Below, piece after piece: positions 42,651 to 55,334 of a stretch of DNA of 64,000 bases. Made by a program: the position numbers and the translations under genes. Origin of the DNA: Takakia lepidozioides (Eukaryota; Streptophyta; Takakiopsida; Takakiales; Takakiaceae); contig CM060733.1 in assembly GCA_030704615.1 (NCBI GenBank), positions 62,682,001 to 62,746,000 of the forward strand, given 5' to 3'. How positions within the stretch are numbered: the first letter of the stretch is position 1; every line of letters begins with the position of its first letter. A model generated the notes under the pieces. That model worked only from the letters and a program-made list of their open reading frames with translations, had not been told where the DNA came from and did not search any database.

Positions 42651-43727
42651 ATGGGGTCGGGCAAGCCGAAGCGAAAGCGGAACGGCCCAAAAGATGATGA
42701 TCCCGGTGAGCCCGATGGGGGCGACGTGTCACCGAGGCGGCCGTTTGAGGAAGCGATGCATGTTTTCGAAAACGAGGCCGCTCAAGAGCGGGAGGAATCC
42801 GAGGAGTCGGAGCCCGAGGAATCCTTGAGAGCTCCGACAAACCAAAGAGATGCCTCCCATGCCGGCAGCCTTTTGGGAGGGTGTTGGCGCAGTTTGGCGG
42901 GACGTTGAAAGACGTGTTGAAGGCGGCTAATGCCACTTCCACTAAGGCAAAGTTTAAGGTGAAGCCTAAGGAACCGGACACCTTCGAGGGCGTTCGAAAT
43001 CGGAAGGCACTCAACACCTGGCTCTTGGAGCTAGAGCAGTACTTCCGGGCGGCCAAGTTGAGTGACGAGGATCGGGTGGAAGTGGCTCCCACCTATTTGA
43101 GGGGCTATGCTCAAACAATGGTGGCAGAAACGCCTTCACGACCGAGGTCCAAGCCCGGAAACCTTGAACTGGAGTGGGTTCAAGGAATTGATGAAGAGAC
43201 AGTTTGTGCCCCTCAACGCGTCCTGGCTTGCCCGGGACAAGATGAGGAATTTGAAGCAAACAGATGACATTCGGGGTATGTCCAGGCTTTCAATGTGCTG
43301 TTGCTCGAAGTCGCGGACATGGCAGAACCAGAAATGGTCTTCAACTTTGTGGCGGGACTGGCCCCATGGGCCAGGCGGAAGTTGGAGGAGAAGCCACCCA
43401 AGACTTTGAACGAGGCAATTGAGAGGGCTGAATGTTTCTCGGATGTCCCTAGGGGTGAAAGACAAGGCCGTACGGAGCTGAACCACAAGAAGATTCGGCG
43501 GGAAGGTGACTCTTCCGACCGGAAAAGAAGTGGGATAGGCCACGCGGCGAAAATGGCACGTGGAAATCGAAGGGAGGGCCTTCACACGTCAAGGCGGCAC
43601 CCGGTGCTTCGAAAGGAAAAGCGGGTGGAGCGGCTTATGGCGGACAGAAGGCGACCTTTGATGGAGTGTGTTTCAATTGCGGGGAGCCCGGGCACATGGC
43701 CAAGAAGTGCACGAAGCCCCGACAATT
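42651..43727 (+). pseudogene. gag: gypsy gag (capsid and nucleocapsid)
   Basis: Capsid protein of the retrotransposon, packaging its RNA. The start at 42651 (MGSGKPKRKRNG) leads to an acidic linker. The capsid core follows: LAQFGGTLKDVLKAAN at 42881 and NTWLLELEQYFRAAKLSDED, then WWQKRLHDRG after a frame change near 43105. A second shift lies near 43270, then ADMAEPEMVFNFVAGL. A CCHC zinc knuckle, CFNCGEPGHMAKKC, lies near 43671-43712 in yet another frame. At least three frame changes make the copy defective unless they are assembly errors. Confidence 0.85.
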
Positions 43728-43732
43728 GAACA

Positions 43733-45930
43733 GTGACTCGGGCGACCACGGAGCTGTCGGAAGATACCATCAGTCGCTTGGTGGAAGCGGTGGTCGCCAG
43801 GGACTTGCAAGGTAGGCAAATTTCTTGTGAGTTGTATCAGGAAACTGGCGCCTTACGAAAAGGGAGTCAGTTATTGTTCGTGGATGGGATAATATCCGGA
43901 ACTAATGTGTCGTTGTTGGTGGACACAGGAGCGTCGCACTCCTTCATGACACCGGCAACGGCACAAAAGCTGGGACTCCCGACAAGTGACGTTGGGGCCT
44001 CTATTGAGGTGCGTTCTGCCAAAGGAGAACCACAGTTGGCGACAAGGTTGGCGTTGATGTTCCTCTTCAACTGGGGAGTTGGGAGGGACGTGAGAACTTC
44101 ACCATCTGCGAGATCGATGGAGTAGATCTCATTTTAGGGATGACCTTTTTGAGCAAATCCAGAGCGGTCATAGATGGCCGCAAGAGAGTAGTCACGCTGC
44201 CATGTGGGAATGGTGGCGAGGTCTTACGAGTGTCGGAAACGCCGAAATCCGTGGGAGGGCGAATAAACCTTCTGTCAGCAAGGGAGTGGGCCGTGGAGGA
44301 GGCACACGAACCCCAGTTCTTGCTTTACATTAGAGAAGTGAAGGGAGAAGGTGATGGGGAGCCGAGCCCAGATTGGATCAAGGGGATTTTGGAGAAATAC
44401 CAGGATGTGATGCCGGAGGATTTACCAAGCGGCTTGCCACCGCGAAGAGGAGTTGACCACAAGATTGAGGTGATACCGGGATCGGAACCGCCTGCCAAGG
44501 CGCCCTACCGGTTGAGCCACAGAGAGTTGGTCGAGCTGAAGACTCAGCTCAAGGATCTAATGTCAAAGGGGTACATCCGGCCGAATAAGTCACCTTACGG
44601 AGCCCCGGTGCTATTTGCAGACAAGAAGGATGGGACGCTGCGGATGTGTGTCGATTACAGGGCTCTGAATAAGGTGACTATCAAAAACCGGTACCCTTTG
44701 CCAAGGATCGATGACCTTTTCAATCGGTTGGCAGGAGCGAAGTATTTCAGCCGGATCGACTTGCGCTCTGGCTATCACCAAATTCGGGTGGCGGAAGGAG
44801 ATGAGGAGAAGACCGCGTGCAGGACAAGGTATGGTTCATATGAGTTCTTGGTGATGCCTTTTGGGCTCACCAATGCACCAGCGACATTTAGCACGCTGAT
44901 GAACAGCCTTTCCAGGAGTGGTTGGATGACTTTGTGATCGTGTACATCGACGACATCTTGGTGTACTCGAAAACAAAGTAGGAGCACCTGGAGCACCTCA
45001 AAAGGGTGTTCCAAAAATTGCGAGAAGGGAAGCTGTATGCCAAAGCTTCAAAGTGCGAATTCGGGGTCACAAAAGTGGAGTTCCTGGGGCATGTGATTAC
45101 ACAGGATGGGATCAAAATGGATGACAGAAAGGTGAGGGCGATCTTGGATTGGGAGCCTCCGACTTCGGTCCCGGGAGTGCGATCCTTCCTAGGACTCGCC
45201 TCCTATTACCGGAAGTATGTGAGAAATTTCGCCAAGATCGCGGGGCCGCTGTCGGACCTTCTGTGTAAATCTAAAGTCTGGGCATGGAACACCTTTTGTG
45301 GCCAAGCTTTTGCTGAATTGAAGCAGCGGATGGCGGAAGCTCCAGTCTTGAAAATCCCGGAGTTCGATCGTCCATTTGAGATTCATACAGATGCGTCGGA
45401 CTTCGTGATTGGGGGAGTATTTATGCAAGATGGACGTCCAGTGGCTTACAAAAGTAAGAAACTGAATGAAGTGGAGCGACGGTGGCCGACGCACGAAAAA
45501 GAGATGAAGGCGGTGGTGCATTGCCTTGAGCTTTGGCGCCACTATGTTGGTTCCAACCCAGTGAAGGTGTTCACGGACAATGTCACAGTGAAGTATTTTG
45601 CCACGCAGCCCAAGTTGTCCCCAAAACAACTTAGGTGGCAAGATACTTTGGCGGTGTTCGACGTGGATATCCAGTACAAACCGGGACGGGACAATGTGGT
45701 GGCCGATGCTTTAAGTAGAAAGCAGCAGCTCTTGTTGGTGTACAAGGGCGAGACGGCGCTCCAAAAGAAGATCCGGAAGGCTTGCCGGAAGGATGAGCTG
45801 GCGAAGTCCGTGTTGCAGGACTTGAGGATGGGGGTTAAATCGCAGTTCCACTTGCAAAATGGACTGCTCCGGTATAAGCAAAAGCGTCTCTACGTGCCGA
45901 AGGGAGGGATCAGGGATAGTCTCTTGAGAG
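43733..45930 (+). pseudogene. pol: gypsy protease, reverse transcriptase and RNase H
   Basis: The aspartic protease (43733-44125) has the active site LLVDTGASHSF. After a frame break, the reverse transcriptase (44140-45260) shows [19 protein letters not shown], the first catalytic Asp in [15 protein letters not shown], and [11 protein letters not shown] one-base loss near 44910 changes frame just before the YIDD box (about 44942), and a TAG at about 44980 follows. RNase H (about 45380-45720) reads FEIHTDASD, EKEMKAVVHCLE, VFTDN and VVADALSR. Family motifs are complete apart from the breaks. Confidence 0.88.
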
Positions 45931-45936
45931 AATGCC

Positions 45937-47249
45937 ATGATAGCCCGCTTGCGGGCCAAGCGCACTGCGGCACTCTTGAAGAAAGAGTATTTCTGGCCCA
46001 AACTGAGGGAGGAGGCAGAGGAGTATGTCAAGACATACCACATGCCAACAAAACCGGAGCGAGTACAAAAAGCAAGCGGGGCTGTTACAACCCTTGCCGA
46101 TTCAGAGGGGACTTGGGAAAGCGTCTCGATGGATTTCATGACTGCTATGCCGCTGTCAAAAGGATTCGATGCAATCATGGTGGTGGTAGATAGGTTCAGT
46201 AAAATGGGCCATTTCATCCCCACCAAGGAGACGGCAACGGCGCAGGAGACAAGGCAACTTTACTTCGCCCACGTCTTAAAGCATCATGGAGTCCCGAAGG
46301 ATATTGTCTCGGACCGCGATCCAAAGTTTACGAGTAAATTCTGGAGAGCACTTTGGAAGAAGATGGGGACGAGGCTGAAGATGAGCACCGCCTTCCGACC
46401 TACGACGGACGGCCAAACGGAAAGAGTGAATTCCGTAGTGAAGCAATTCTTGCGGAATTACGTGTCTGCAGACCAATCAGACTGGATGGAACACTTAGAC
46501 GCGGCAGAGTTCTGTTATAATAACACAGAACACTCCGCAACGGGAGTTTCCCCTTTCGTATTGGTCTATGGAAAAGCACCTCTGGTGCCGACAAGTTGGG
46601 CCGCCCAGGACGTTGAGGAACCGGCAGTAGCGGCGGTACTGGAAGAACGTGAGCGTTTGTTGAAGCTCGCAAAGTACAACATTGCCAAAGCTAGGAAACG
46701 GTATGAAAGGCAGGCGAATCGGAAGCGGAGGGAAGTGAAGTTTGAGGCAGGCACAGAGGTCTGGTTGAACATCAAGAATTTCCGACTACCTCCGGAAGTG
46801 AGTCCGAAGTTCGTACCTCCGTATGCGGGTCCCTTTCGCATTCGGAAGGTTATGAATGAGGATGTGTATGAATTGGAGCTGCTGGCAAACAGCAAGGTGC
46901 ACCCAGTATTCCATGTCTCCCTTTTGAAACCTTACTTCAAAGATGAAGCGCGTCCGAATCGGCATCAAGTGTTGCGTCCGCCACCTATGCTGTTGGATCA
47001 TGAAATGAACCTGAGTACGAGGTGGAGGCAATACTTAAGTCGAGGAGGTTCAGGAACCGAGAAACGGAGTATCTCGTCAAATGGAAGGGCTATCATCATG
47101 TGGAGGCATCTTGGGTGCGTGCCTCAGAAATGGGAAACGCATCCGAGGCGGTTGCAGCTTTCAAAGGCGACCTCAAAAGCGGAAGAAGCGTTGATGGGGA
47201 CATCAACCTTGGAGCGTGGGGGAGGAAATGCATGCCTAGCCCGGTTTAG
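45937..47249 (+). pseudogene. int: gypsy integrase with chromodomain
   Basis: The integrase core has the catalytic D-D-E set in SMDFMTAMPLSKGFDAIMVV, VSDRDPKFTSKFW and TDGQTERVN. The GPY/F-like C-terminal region is PPYAGPFRIRKV. The N-terminal zinc finger is incomplete: the second Cys pair reads TYHMPTKPE. After a frame change near 47010, the chromodomain is EYLVKWKGYHHVEASWV (about 47070-47125), which in such elements directs insertion to heterochromatin by binding methylated histone H3. Confidence 0.88.
47212..47228 (+). other. Polypurine tract
   Basis: The purine-rich GGAGCGTGGGGGAGGAA lies directly before the TG of the 3' LTR; it would prime plus-strand synthesis. Confidence 0.7.
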
Positions 47250-48824
47250 CTAGTTCAGGAATCCGATTGCAAAAACTTGTATTGTACAAAAATTTGTTAT
47301 AAAGGAAATGGGTTCCAAATATTGTGCGTCCTATTGTGTTTGGAATGGTGATGCATGGTGTGGTTGGCTAGTGTGTAGAATGCATGCTAGCTTACAAAGT
47401 GGGAGAGGTAAATTGGGTTAATCGTGTGTTTGCGCAGTGCCGAAATCGGGTGACTCCCATCCAAGGGGCAAGGAAACTTGCGCCTTCTTTGGGAGTTCAT
47501 GTGCTAGTGCGCACCTAGCGCGTGCGCGTACTATAACTGCGCTACCGAGGGGGTTGCCTTGTAGTGCGGGCTAACGCGGAAGCTACGTGCTTCCGTTCAC
47601 GTACTATAATCGTGTAGCCTCGGGACGAAGTCGTAGTGCGGCTTCGGCGTGTTCCCGTACCTCAGGCCAGCATTCCAAGGCGGACCCAATTGTAGTGATT
47701 GGGGCGCACGGTTGGTTCAAGGTTATCTTCCTAGTCAAAGAGGGTTCCAGGTGAACCCTTGCTCAAGGTGATGCCAAAAGCGGCATCATGAGCGATCGCA
47801 AGCAATGTTGTTGCAGTAAGGCGATTCGATCCTCGGGGAGGATCGTTCCTTGGCCTTGAAGTAGGCCAGAAGAGTGCACTGGGAGGAGCTGGAGAGGCTC
47901 CACCCTTGGCCGGGACTTGGAGGAAGTCGGCCGAACTAGCTAGTGGAGAGTAGAGTCAAGTGTGGGGTTTGGTTCTTTGCCATGGGACGCCATGGTACGG
48001 AAACAAACTCCTTGATGTGGGACGCCACAACTTGGATGTTCGTTTCTACAAATGGACAAGTCGATGAGGACATCGACTCCCTGTTGGTAGGGGTGTGTGT
48101 CGCGGCCCTTTGCCTTGAGATCAGGGAGGTCGGGACACAAGAGGGGCTGCCCCTGTAGTGGGGGCAGTAGCAGCGATAGGTACGGGGGCTGAAACACCCT
48201 TGAGTGCCCAAGGCACTCAAGGAGGCGGAGGCGCTCACTAGGTGGAGCCCCGCACACCGGGTTGCGGTGGAGGTGGCTCCACAAGGGGTGGTGGTAGCTT
48301 AGTGGGACTTAGTGGGGGTGGCATAGGACTCACCATGGGGTGGAGACCTCGAGGTGGGAGTCATGGGGAGTCTTGGGACTCATCACGGTCCATTGGGGCC
48401 GCGGTGAGTGGGCCAAGACTCACCGCGACTCACCACCGGGAGTCGAGGGTCTTCGTGGTGGTTCACCATAAAATGGCATGGCTGGTTGTGAAACCCCCGC
48501 GGACAACTACAGAAGTATATATAAGGGGAGTAGTAACCCCGAGAACGGTGGAAGCCCGTTGGTGTCCAAAAACTAGTGAGTAAGCGTGCGAGCCGGAAAG
48601 CGACCAAAGAGTGGGGAGCTGTTCCGGACTGCCATCTACCAAAGGGAATTCCACTAGGCCCAAATAGGTGGAGGGTCTTTTGGGAGAGCGAAGGGGGACC
48701 GTTATGTCCCGGTGAGCAGCCGAAGCTCCGAGTTGGCCCGGCGGCCAGGTTGGGAGTCAGGCGCGCGCATCAAAGCGAGTAACTATGACTTGAAGGGGAG
48801 CTTACCGAAGTGAGGTGCGCGACA
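47229..48824 (+). repeat. 3' LTR of gypsy element (1596 bp)
   Basis: Starts TGCATGCC after the purine tract and ends GCGCGACA, where IIa sequence resumes. The last 234 bp match 42360-42595. A TATA-like tatatataagg lies near 48516-48526, about 300 bp before the LTR end, in a place suited to the promoter. Confidence 0.85.
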
Positions 48825-49534
48825 GGATGACAACGTGGTGCGACTTGATAACGATTAGAACCTGCTGAGCTTGCGGAGGAGCAAAACCTCCAGGACAATA
48901 GACAGGCTGGTGAGAGGGGTGAGGGAAGTGAGAGAGGTGCTGGAAGTAAGAAACTGGTGGCGGGTATGCTCATGAGCGCACGAGACATGAACATAGCAGC
49001 AAACAGGTTGCTGGCAGAGACTCATAGCAACATAGGCCGCATTTTGGGCTCCATGGTGTATCCGGAGAACCTCAAAGTTCATTTGTGTCGCATGGTTAGC
49101 CTTCCAGTTGTAAGGCAAGCACTGCCAGGAGACATCGATCGACTGAAGCACAACTTCAGAGAGGGGTATAGAGGGGGTCGGCAGCATTCTACGTTTCCAT
49201 TGAGAATGACCAGGGTGTCACAAGGGGCCCCACTGCAGAGGAGCTTCAGAATTGGAGCCCCCACTGGCACATTGTAAATGCCGAGTTTGAAGCCTCTCTG
49301 AAGACTAATCCCACATTCGCACACATGGAATGGAAGATGTTCTTCGTTTGGGACGGGAACCACAGGATGCTTGCCTGGACAGAGTACATTGCTGAAATGC
49401 ATCCGCAAGATATCAGTTGGCATTACATGGTGGACTGCATTGTCGTGAAGGTGGACGTCAGGGACAGAGGACTGCTGAAGGGTGCCATGGCGGATATAAA
49501 TCTGTAAGTATACAACTACATCCTTGTGTACTGC

Positions 49535-49555
49535 CTATTGCGGCGCCGAAATAGA
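49535..49555. repeat. Single GGCGCC palindrome in intron
   Basis: CTATTGCGGCGCCGAAATAG is a 20-bp palindrome with one mismatched pair, in the intron after the ParB-like exon. Confidence 0.75.
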
Positions 49556-50819
49556 CAATGTTCTTGACTGTCATGCACTATATGAACTAGAAATTGGATT
49601 GCTATGCCGAAATCATATTTTCATGTTTTTTTTTTTTTCCTCCATGGCAGGGTAACAGAGAGGGCCTTCATGGAAACTCATCTGGCACATACACTCTACA
49701 GAGTGCAAGAAGTGGGAATAGCACCGCTGACGGACTTCCAAAAATCCCTCGATCCCGAGCTGTACAGGAAGTCCCTTGCGAAAGCAGATCGCACCTGGTA
49801 CTGTCCAACACCGGACGCCATGGTGGAGATCCTCTATTCGGTGAGGTTCATATCAAATTTCCCGATTTAATGTTATTTGTTGCAGGGATCCGTGGCCTGA
49901 CTGTATCCGCTGGGTATGGGAATGCAGACAAACATCAGGGATGACTTGGCCTATGCCAAAAGGCAGTTCTTTAAGAATGATGCCCCCAACAAGGCGGACG
50001 CGTCGATAGAGAGTCACATTGTGCAGGCAGGGAGGCAATCACGGACCAAGTACAGGTCCAAACTTGTTAAGCAAGTTGCAATCGCTGACCCTGGTCTTGG
50101 TGCCGAGTTCCTGGCGGAGATAGGACTGCATTACTCCAGACCCATGAAACCGGAAATGTCCATGGAGAAACTTCATCACATCGCAGTGTCCTGTGTTGAG
50201 CCGGCGGAGAAGGTAAGCATGTGTTTGTTCTTGTTTTGTGTCTTCTCGCGATTGTCATCATGAAGTTCTTGTCTGACCGATGTTAGGCCATGAAGACGAG
50301 GTGGCTGCAAATCTGGAATGGCCATACAAACAAGAAGCTGCTGTACCACTTTCCCATCGAGCCAACAGACGACAAAATGAACGACTGGCTCAATGTGATG
50401 ACTTGGTGGCATCAGGTATAATTTCCTCCTCTTCTGTGTGTTGGACATCATCGCAATTTCAAAATCATGAATGTTTTGGAAACCTGCAATGCTGCAGGTA
50501 CTGACCCACGCCCAGGAGCAATTGGATTGCAACACCACCACTTTCAAGTTACAGATCGACTGGACGAAGCCTGAGACAATGGAGAACTACGTGCAGTCGT
50601 GGCGAGGGCGCTTCGCAAACCTCTTTTTCAGAGAAATTGCAAAGGCAAGACGCAGCGTATACATCAAAGAGTAGGAGGGTGTCGACAAAGCGGCAATGCG
50701 TGTCCTGTTCAGGTAATCTGCTGCCAATGCATCCCCATATTTGCAGTTTTGATGATTTAGCTAAGCAGCGGTACCTCTGCAAGATGTGAGTGCTGGGTAA
50801 TTGGGGCACGGTCCACTGC

Positions 50820-50839
50820 GTATTTCGGTGCCGAAATAC
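50820..50839. repeat. Single GGTGCC palindrome in intron
   Basis: GTATTTCGG-TG-CCGAAATAC has perfect 9-bp arms with the centre TG. It lies in the same intron that holds the long arrays in copies I and IIb. Confidence 0.8.
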
Positions 50840-52049
50840 CTTGTGCATTGAGAACTTCCTCTTGCATGATGCATCAGTAGAATGATTTTTGCTGAACTGC
50901 CTCGTCATTACAGGTACATAAACTTTGCACTCATTCCGTCCGAAGCCATTCAAAGGGTTCCACCATTCTTCTTGGCGTGGAGCACACCTGGAGGTCGTGG
51001 TACGATGTACACAGAAGTAATGGCGAAGGAGTGGCATGCCGAGCATTTGGTAGATTGTCCCTGGTATGTGGATCTCCCAAGTGGCACCGTTGACCTCTCG
51101 GAGGTTAACTTGAAGAAGGAAGCAAATGCCAGGGCTATGAAGGCGCAATCGGATCCCCAACCAGAGGACGCGGAAAGACTGAAAGCAGAGGAGGCAGCCA
51201 AGCAGAAAGCACTGAGAAAGTCAGCCAAGGCGGCAGCGTTGGCGAAGGAGCAGATGGAGAAGCAGGCAGCTGAGCAGCCCAAGGACAGGAAGAAAAGAAC
51301 GCGCAAACAGGGGCAAGAGACGAAGACCCCCACACCCAAGAAGAAGCATCAACATAGTCAGCCAGATGATGAGGATTCCGACGAGGATTTCCAGCAGGAT
51401 AACACCCAGGGGGCCACACCTCGTCCGAAAATTCACAAGGGCCAGCGCTCCGGGGGTTCGTCTACGAAGAGATCACTATGCGAGGATGCACCTGGCAGAC
51501 CCTACCGTGCGGTGCTCATTGCGGGCAGGGAAGTCCTCAAAACACCCACAATTGTGGAGTGTGTTAATGAAAATTTCCTAACTGCTCTGACCAGAAGGCT
51601 GGAGATAACGAGATTGAGGAAGGCGATCAAGGCCCACCAGGGGAAGGGGAAGAGGAAGGCCACTGGCAATGATATGGAGGACACTCCTGGCTACACAAAG
51701 ATGATGGAGTATTTTGTGGCGATGAGCCACGGCAAAAAGAGCACAGTCGGGGGCAGGGCGGTGAAAGCCTCCATCGACATGATCCTTGTGGATATCCCGG
51801 ATGGGCAGGAGATACTGGGGCTGGGCTCAGTACCCTGGTGGAACAAGTACGACGACAGATACTGGAGCCACACATTCGGGTTCGCAGCCAACATGTTGGA
51901 CGACGCTGGCTGTGTTGTTGTGCTAGCAGCCGATGGAGAAATCACTGAGAATGATATCAAAGTATGGATGGGGAGAAGTGCAGCACCCATCTTGAAAAAG
52001 ATTTGGACTTGCATCAACACGCAGGGTCTTCTAAACGATGGCCAGAAGG

Positions 52050-54185
52050 TATGATGTGGTTCTCCTCTGCTATATCCCCCTCAAATGAGAACACAAATCG
52101 GTTGGACATCCTTCCCGCCCACATACAGGCACCTGCGAATTCATACGACACAAGCACAGCCAAACTCAAGAATGAGTCGCTTCCTCGCACAAGCAAACAT
52201 ACACAATCGGAAATGGTGTCAATTTCGGTGCCGCAATCACTTAACGCTCTCACCTGTATTTGCAGTGACATCGAGGACCCTGCCTTCAACATCCGTACAC
52301 GTTTCCATGAGCGTCTGGATGAATGCTGGACTCCTGGTCCTGCCATACCTCCAGGGCTTGCCAGACAAATCACAAAGCATGTCCTTCTCTCCCACATGGT
52401 TGAAGAGGACGTTATACTCCAGTGGATCAACTGTGGAATCAACAAGTCTTCCTGCTTGACGTAATTTGAATTTCGAATGTTCCTTCACGAAGCAGAATGC
52501 CTGAAAGATAAGAGTCTGCAAAGAAGGAAATGAAAACGTCAGAGGTGGCCTACACGTACATGTGCAATTTCGGCGCGGAAATTGGCTCCCTGGTGGAGAA
52601 TAAGTCGCCCACTGCCTCCTCTCTCACTTTCTCTGGGATCAAACTCAAATCACCTTGGAAGTGGGACCTGGCAACGACGCAGAAGCCCCGTCTTCGAGGA
52701 GTCTTACCTCTGGTGACAAGGTTAAATAACTCCCCACCAGCAGCATCACAGCAGGTGCTAGGAGTACAAGTGCAACCCTCTCTCCCCAACCACACCGTCC
52801 GAGCGTCCCCCAAAGCCTCACAACGAAGCCCAATTGGTGAACCATATGTGGCGGGGCCAAACATTCCTTGAGGTAATGACCTCCTGCCAGCCTTCTGTGT
52901 ATTCTGAGACCAAGAATAGCTCGAGGGCAGGATTGCAGTTGTGACCCCTCATGACTATCCTCTGAAAGGCAACTTTGTTCTCAGGTTGAACTCAACAAGC
53001 TGGGACCTACCAAGTATTCACTAAGGGACAATTTCAGCTGAGAGTCCAAAAAGTGGAGTGCAGACGAACCATTGATTAAGGGGTCAAGTCAGGTCAGGTC
53101 TGAAGGGTACATAGAAGGAGGAACAGAACATTCCGAGAATCACTGGTGGAATTTGTCCGACCATTTACAAAAGTGACAAGTGCATAGAGAGGGCCAGTAA
53201 TTGAACCTGTCAGCGGGAGAGTGTCGGGCCTTGTAAATAAGGGCACTCAGCACTTCAGCCTGTGACAATTCACACATACCCAAAAGCCTGTCACCTCCAT
53301 TACCTCGGAATTCTCTCCCTCTCTTTTTCAGCATCAGGCGTATTCAGACTACAAGCTGGCTTTGGAAAATGAGCTCATGTAATTGGGCACAACTGACACA
53401 TTTGTCTCATTTTTCCGACATCTTGTATCAGCCAGAGGCTTTCTTCACACTTTCCAAATGACTGTCACGAGAGCTTCTCTTGCTCCGATAAAAATCCAAG
53501 AGAGAATGCCTAGTGTGGGATCCATATGGCTCTCTTTTGGTTCTAGCCATGAGGGCAGATGGCCTTCATGGATATAACAAGTTTCCCTCTATCGGTCAAT
53601 CTGTCCTTCTCTCTCTAAAAAAACAAAATTGTTTTGCTAATCTCTCCTGTAGACCTTCTGGGCCTCTTGTCACAGGGATAATTAGATCTTGGTTTGTTCT
53701 ACCTGTCCACCATGGTTTCTCATGGCCCTCTGTGTGAATGATATGAAGCTCCTTCCTTTCTTCTTCCTCTCTCTTTAGCTTGAGATTTCTTCTTTTTCTC
53801 TAGGTGTCCCCTCTTCTTGACCTTTACAAAGCTCCTTGGTTTCCTTCTCTCCATCCTGCCCTCAAATTCTCAATTCCTCATACCATAAGATTATAGCACT
53901 CATCAAACACTCTTTGAGCAAAAAATCAGGTCGAGATGGTTCTAAAAAGTCATATTCTACTATCGGCAGTACTAACTTTCAACGTTTGCAGACCAAGATA
54001 ACACTCTCCAGCAAAAAGAACAATGCACCACCTCCCACCTTGAATAATTTGAAGAAAAGATCATCAAACAATGCCAAGGAAGAATGGAAAGCCGATGCCT
54101 GTATCTGAGCCACAACTCTCAGTTCCTCTGTGTCGAACCTGCTGGCATCGCGGACCCTCCATCCATACCCACTCACTAAGTAGTC
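52050..54185 (-). other. Inverted segment inside copy IIa
   Basis: Two methyltransferase exons (motif X/I and the start of the next) lie on the minus strand here, while exons on both sides are on the plus strand. Turning the segment round restores exon order and joins the split acidic exon at about 52052/54190. The 1.6 kb between 52560 and 54185 would then be the intron before motif X; I see no gene in it. It contains family palindromes at 52227 (GGTGCC) and 52572 (GGCGCG). Confidence 0.7.
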
Positions 54186-54599
54186 CCCCGTTTCAATTTG
54201 GCGGGCCTACAGCGTTTGCCTCCGACTGAGGATCCCAAAAACGCAGAAGAGGACGTGGAAGGGGAGGAGGAAGAGGAAGAGGAGGAAGTCCAGGAAATTC
54301 GTACGATGCAGGGGCGCCCGAAGCCGCTTCCTCCAATGCCTGTCTTCGAGTGAGTTGCACCATAGTAAGTGTATTGGTTTCGGTTGTAGGGACCATGCAA
54401 CCTGCCAATGATTCCCTGTTTGAATGATCTAATGTGCTTCATTCTATGTTTGTGCGTACACTCAGCCTTGCAGAGTCGTCCGACGAGGAAATGCTGGGAG
54501 ACTTGCCCGAATCGGACCCTGTTGCAGAGGAGGAGACAGAATCGCATCGGCCATTCTTTGCCAGAAAATCGTTTCTTGCGAGTCCCCAGAAGAAGGCTT

Positions 54600-55316
54600 C
54601 CATCGTGATATTTTGGTGCAGTAATTCCTTCGTGGAATTTTATAAGGCCCATATTATGAAGGCGCACACTGGGCTATTTCGGCGCAGAAATTCCCAATAG
54701 GAATGTTAGAAACGGCAGGGTTTTCATGGCTTCAAGTTCCCGGCTCGCTGGTGTGCATAATTTACTTGTAGGGTTCTTTACTTAAGTTTGCGTCTCTTCT
54801 GCTTTTATTATACATTTACGTTGTCGGAAGAAATGTAGGGAATCGGACATGCAGTCTGAACACAATGATTTTTGAAATCGTCAATATTTTCATTAAGTGT
54901 TTCAGAACTGTACAACAAAAGGATCCAAATGAGACTTTGCTATGGTGAGGATCCGCAATCACTGTCCGATGCATCCCCGGCCTCATGCAAAGATGGCTGC
55001 CTTCCACCTGCCTCCGAACCTGCACTGCCGCTACCGCTATTACTCTGAGAAGCCCTCCCCTCAAAAATACCATCCTCACCAGCCGGAACTATCCACCTGG
55101 GTGCGGAACTGTCCTCATCATCCCCCTCGCTCTCGGACGCGGATTCCATGACGAACTTGCCTACTCTACCTTTCACAATTCTATGTTTGGCCTCACGCCT
55201 CATTATAATTCTGTGCTCATTCCCAAATTTCAATTGCTCAAACCGAGTAGGCCTATCCTCCCTCCTGATGGCTTCTCTGGCAGCCGTGTCTGCATAGGCT
55301 GGAAGAGCAAGGCACT
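54600..55316 (-). other. Second inverted segment inside copy IIa
   Basis: The last domain is broken after RPFFARKSFLASPQKK (plus, ending about 54598) and continues on the minus strand from about 55316 (CLALPAYADTAAREAIRRED) to the stop near 54940. In copies I and IIb the two parts are contiguous. The segment also holds a palindrome (ATTTCGGCGCAGAAAT) at 54675-54690. Confidence 0.65.
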
Positions 55317-55334
55317 TCAGCACATTCCACTAGG

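Larger units (their letters stand above)
42596..47228 (+). mobile_element. Chromodomain Ty3/gypsy retrotransposon, internal region
   Basis: The order is primer site, gag, protease, reverse transcriptase, RNase H, integrase, chromodomain and a purine-rich tract just before the 3' LTR. This order and the C-terminal chromodomain define a chromovirus-type plant Ty3/gypsy element. It inserted into the head-to-head region between transposase and ParB/methyltransferase of copy IIa. After the 3' LTR the host sequence resumes with ggatg; the matching duplication would be in the gap. Confidence 0.9.
48825..55316 (+). pseudogene. ParB-like / SAM methyltransferase fusion, copy IIa (rearranged)
   Basis: The same gene as copy I, more diverged, starting right after the gypsy LTR. 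The ParB-like exon (48957-49507) has VRQALPGDIDRLK and FVWDGNHRMLAW, ending DINL/GTAAGT, with one frame change near 49180. Helical exons: 49650-49840, about 49916-50212 and 50288-50415; the exon 50498-50712 has an in-frame TAG at 50672. The exon 50914-52049 has PFFLAWSTPG, KKRTRK and PKKKH basic tracts, an acidic tract, and motif IV as ILVDIPD with DDAGCVVVLA. The following exons are inverted: motif X/I (52521-52259, RSPAFIQTLMET, LDVTANTG) and the first half of the next (52132-52054, MWAGRMSNRFVFSFEGD). The acidic exon resumes on the plus strand at about 54190 (LQRLPPTED). The last domain is split, its end inverted at 55316-54940. It cannot be expressed as one protein in this arrangement. Confidence 0.75.

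Noticed and set aside
52227-52577. Idea that the palindromes mark the inversion breakpoints in copy IIa
   Set aside because: Exon comparison puts the joints at about 52050/54185 and 54600/55316; the palindromes at 52227, 52572 and 54681 lie inside the inverted pieces and 55342 lies outside.
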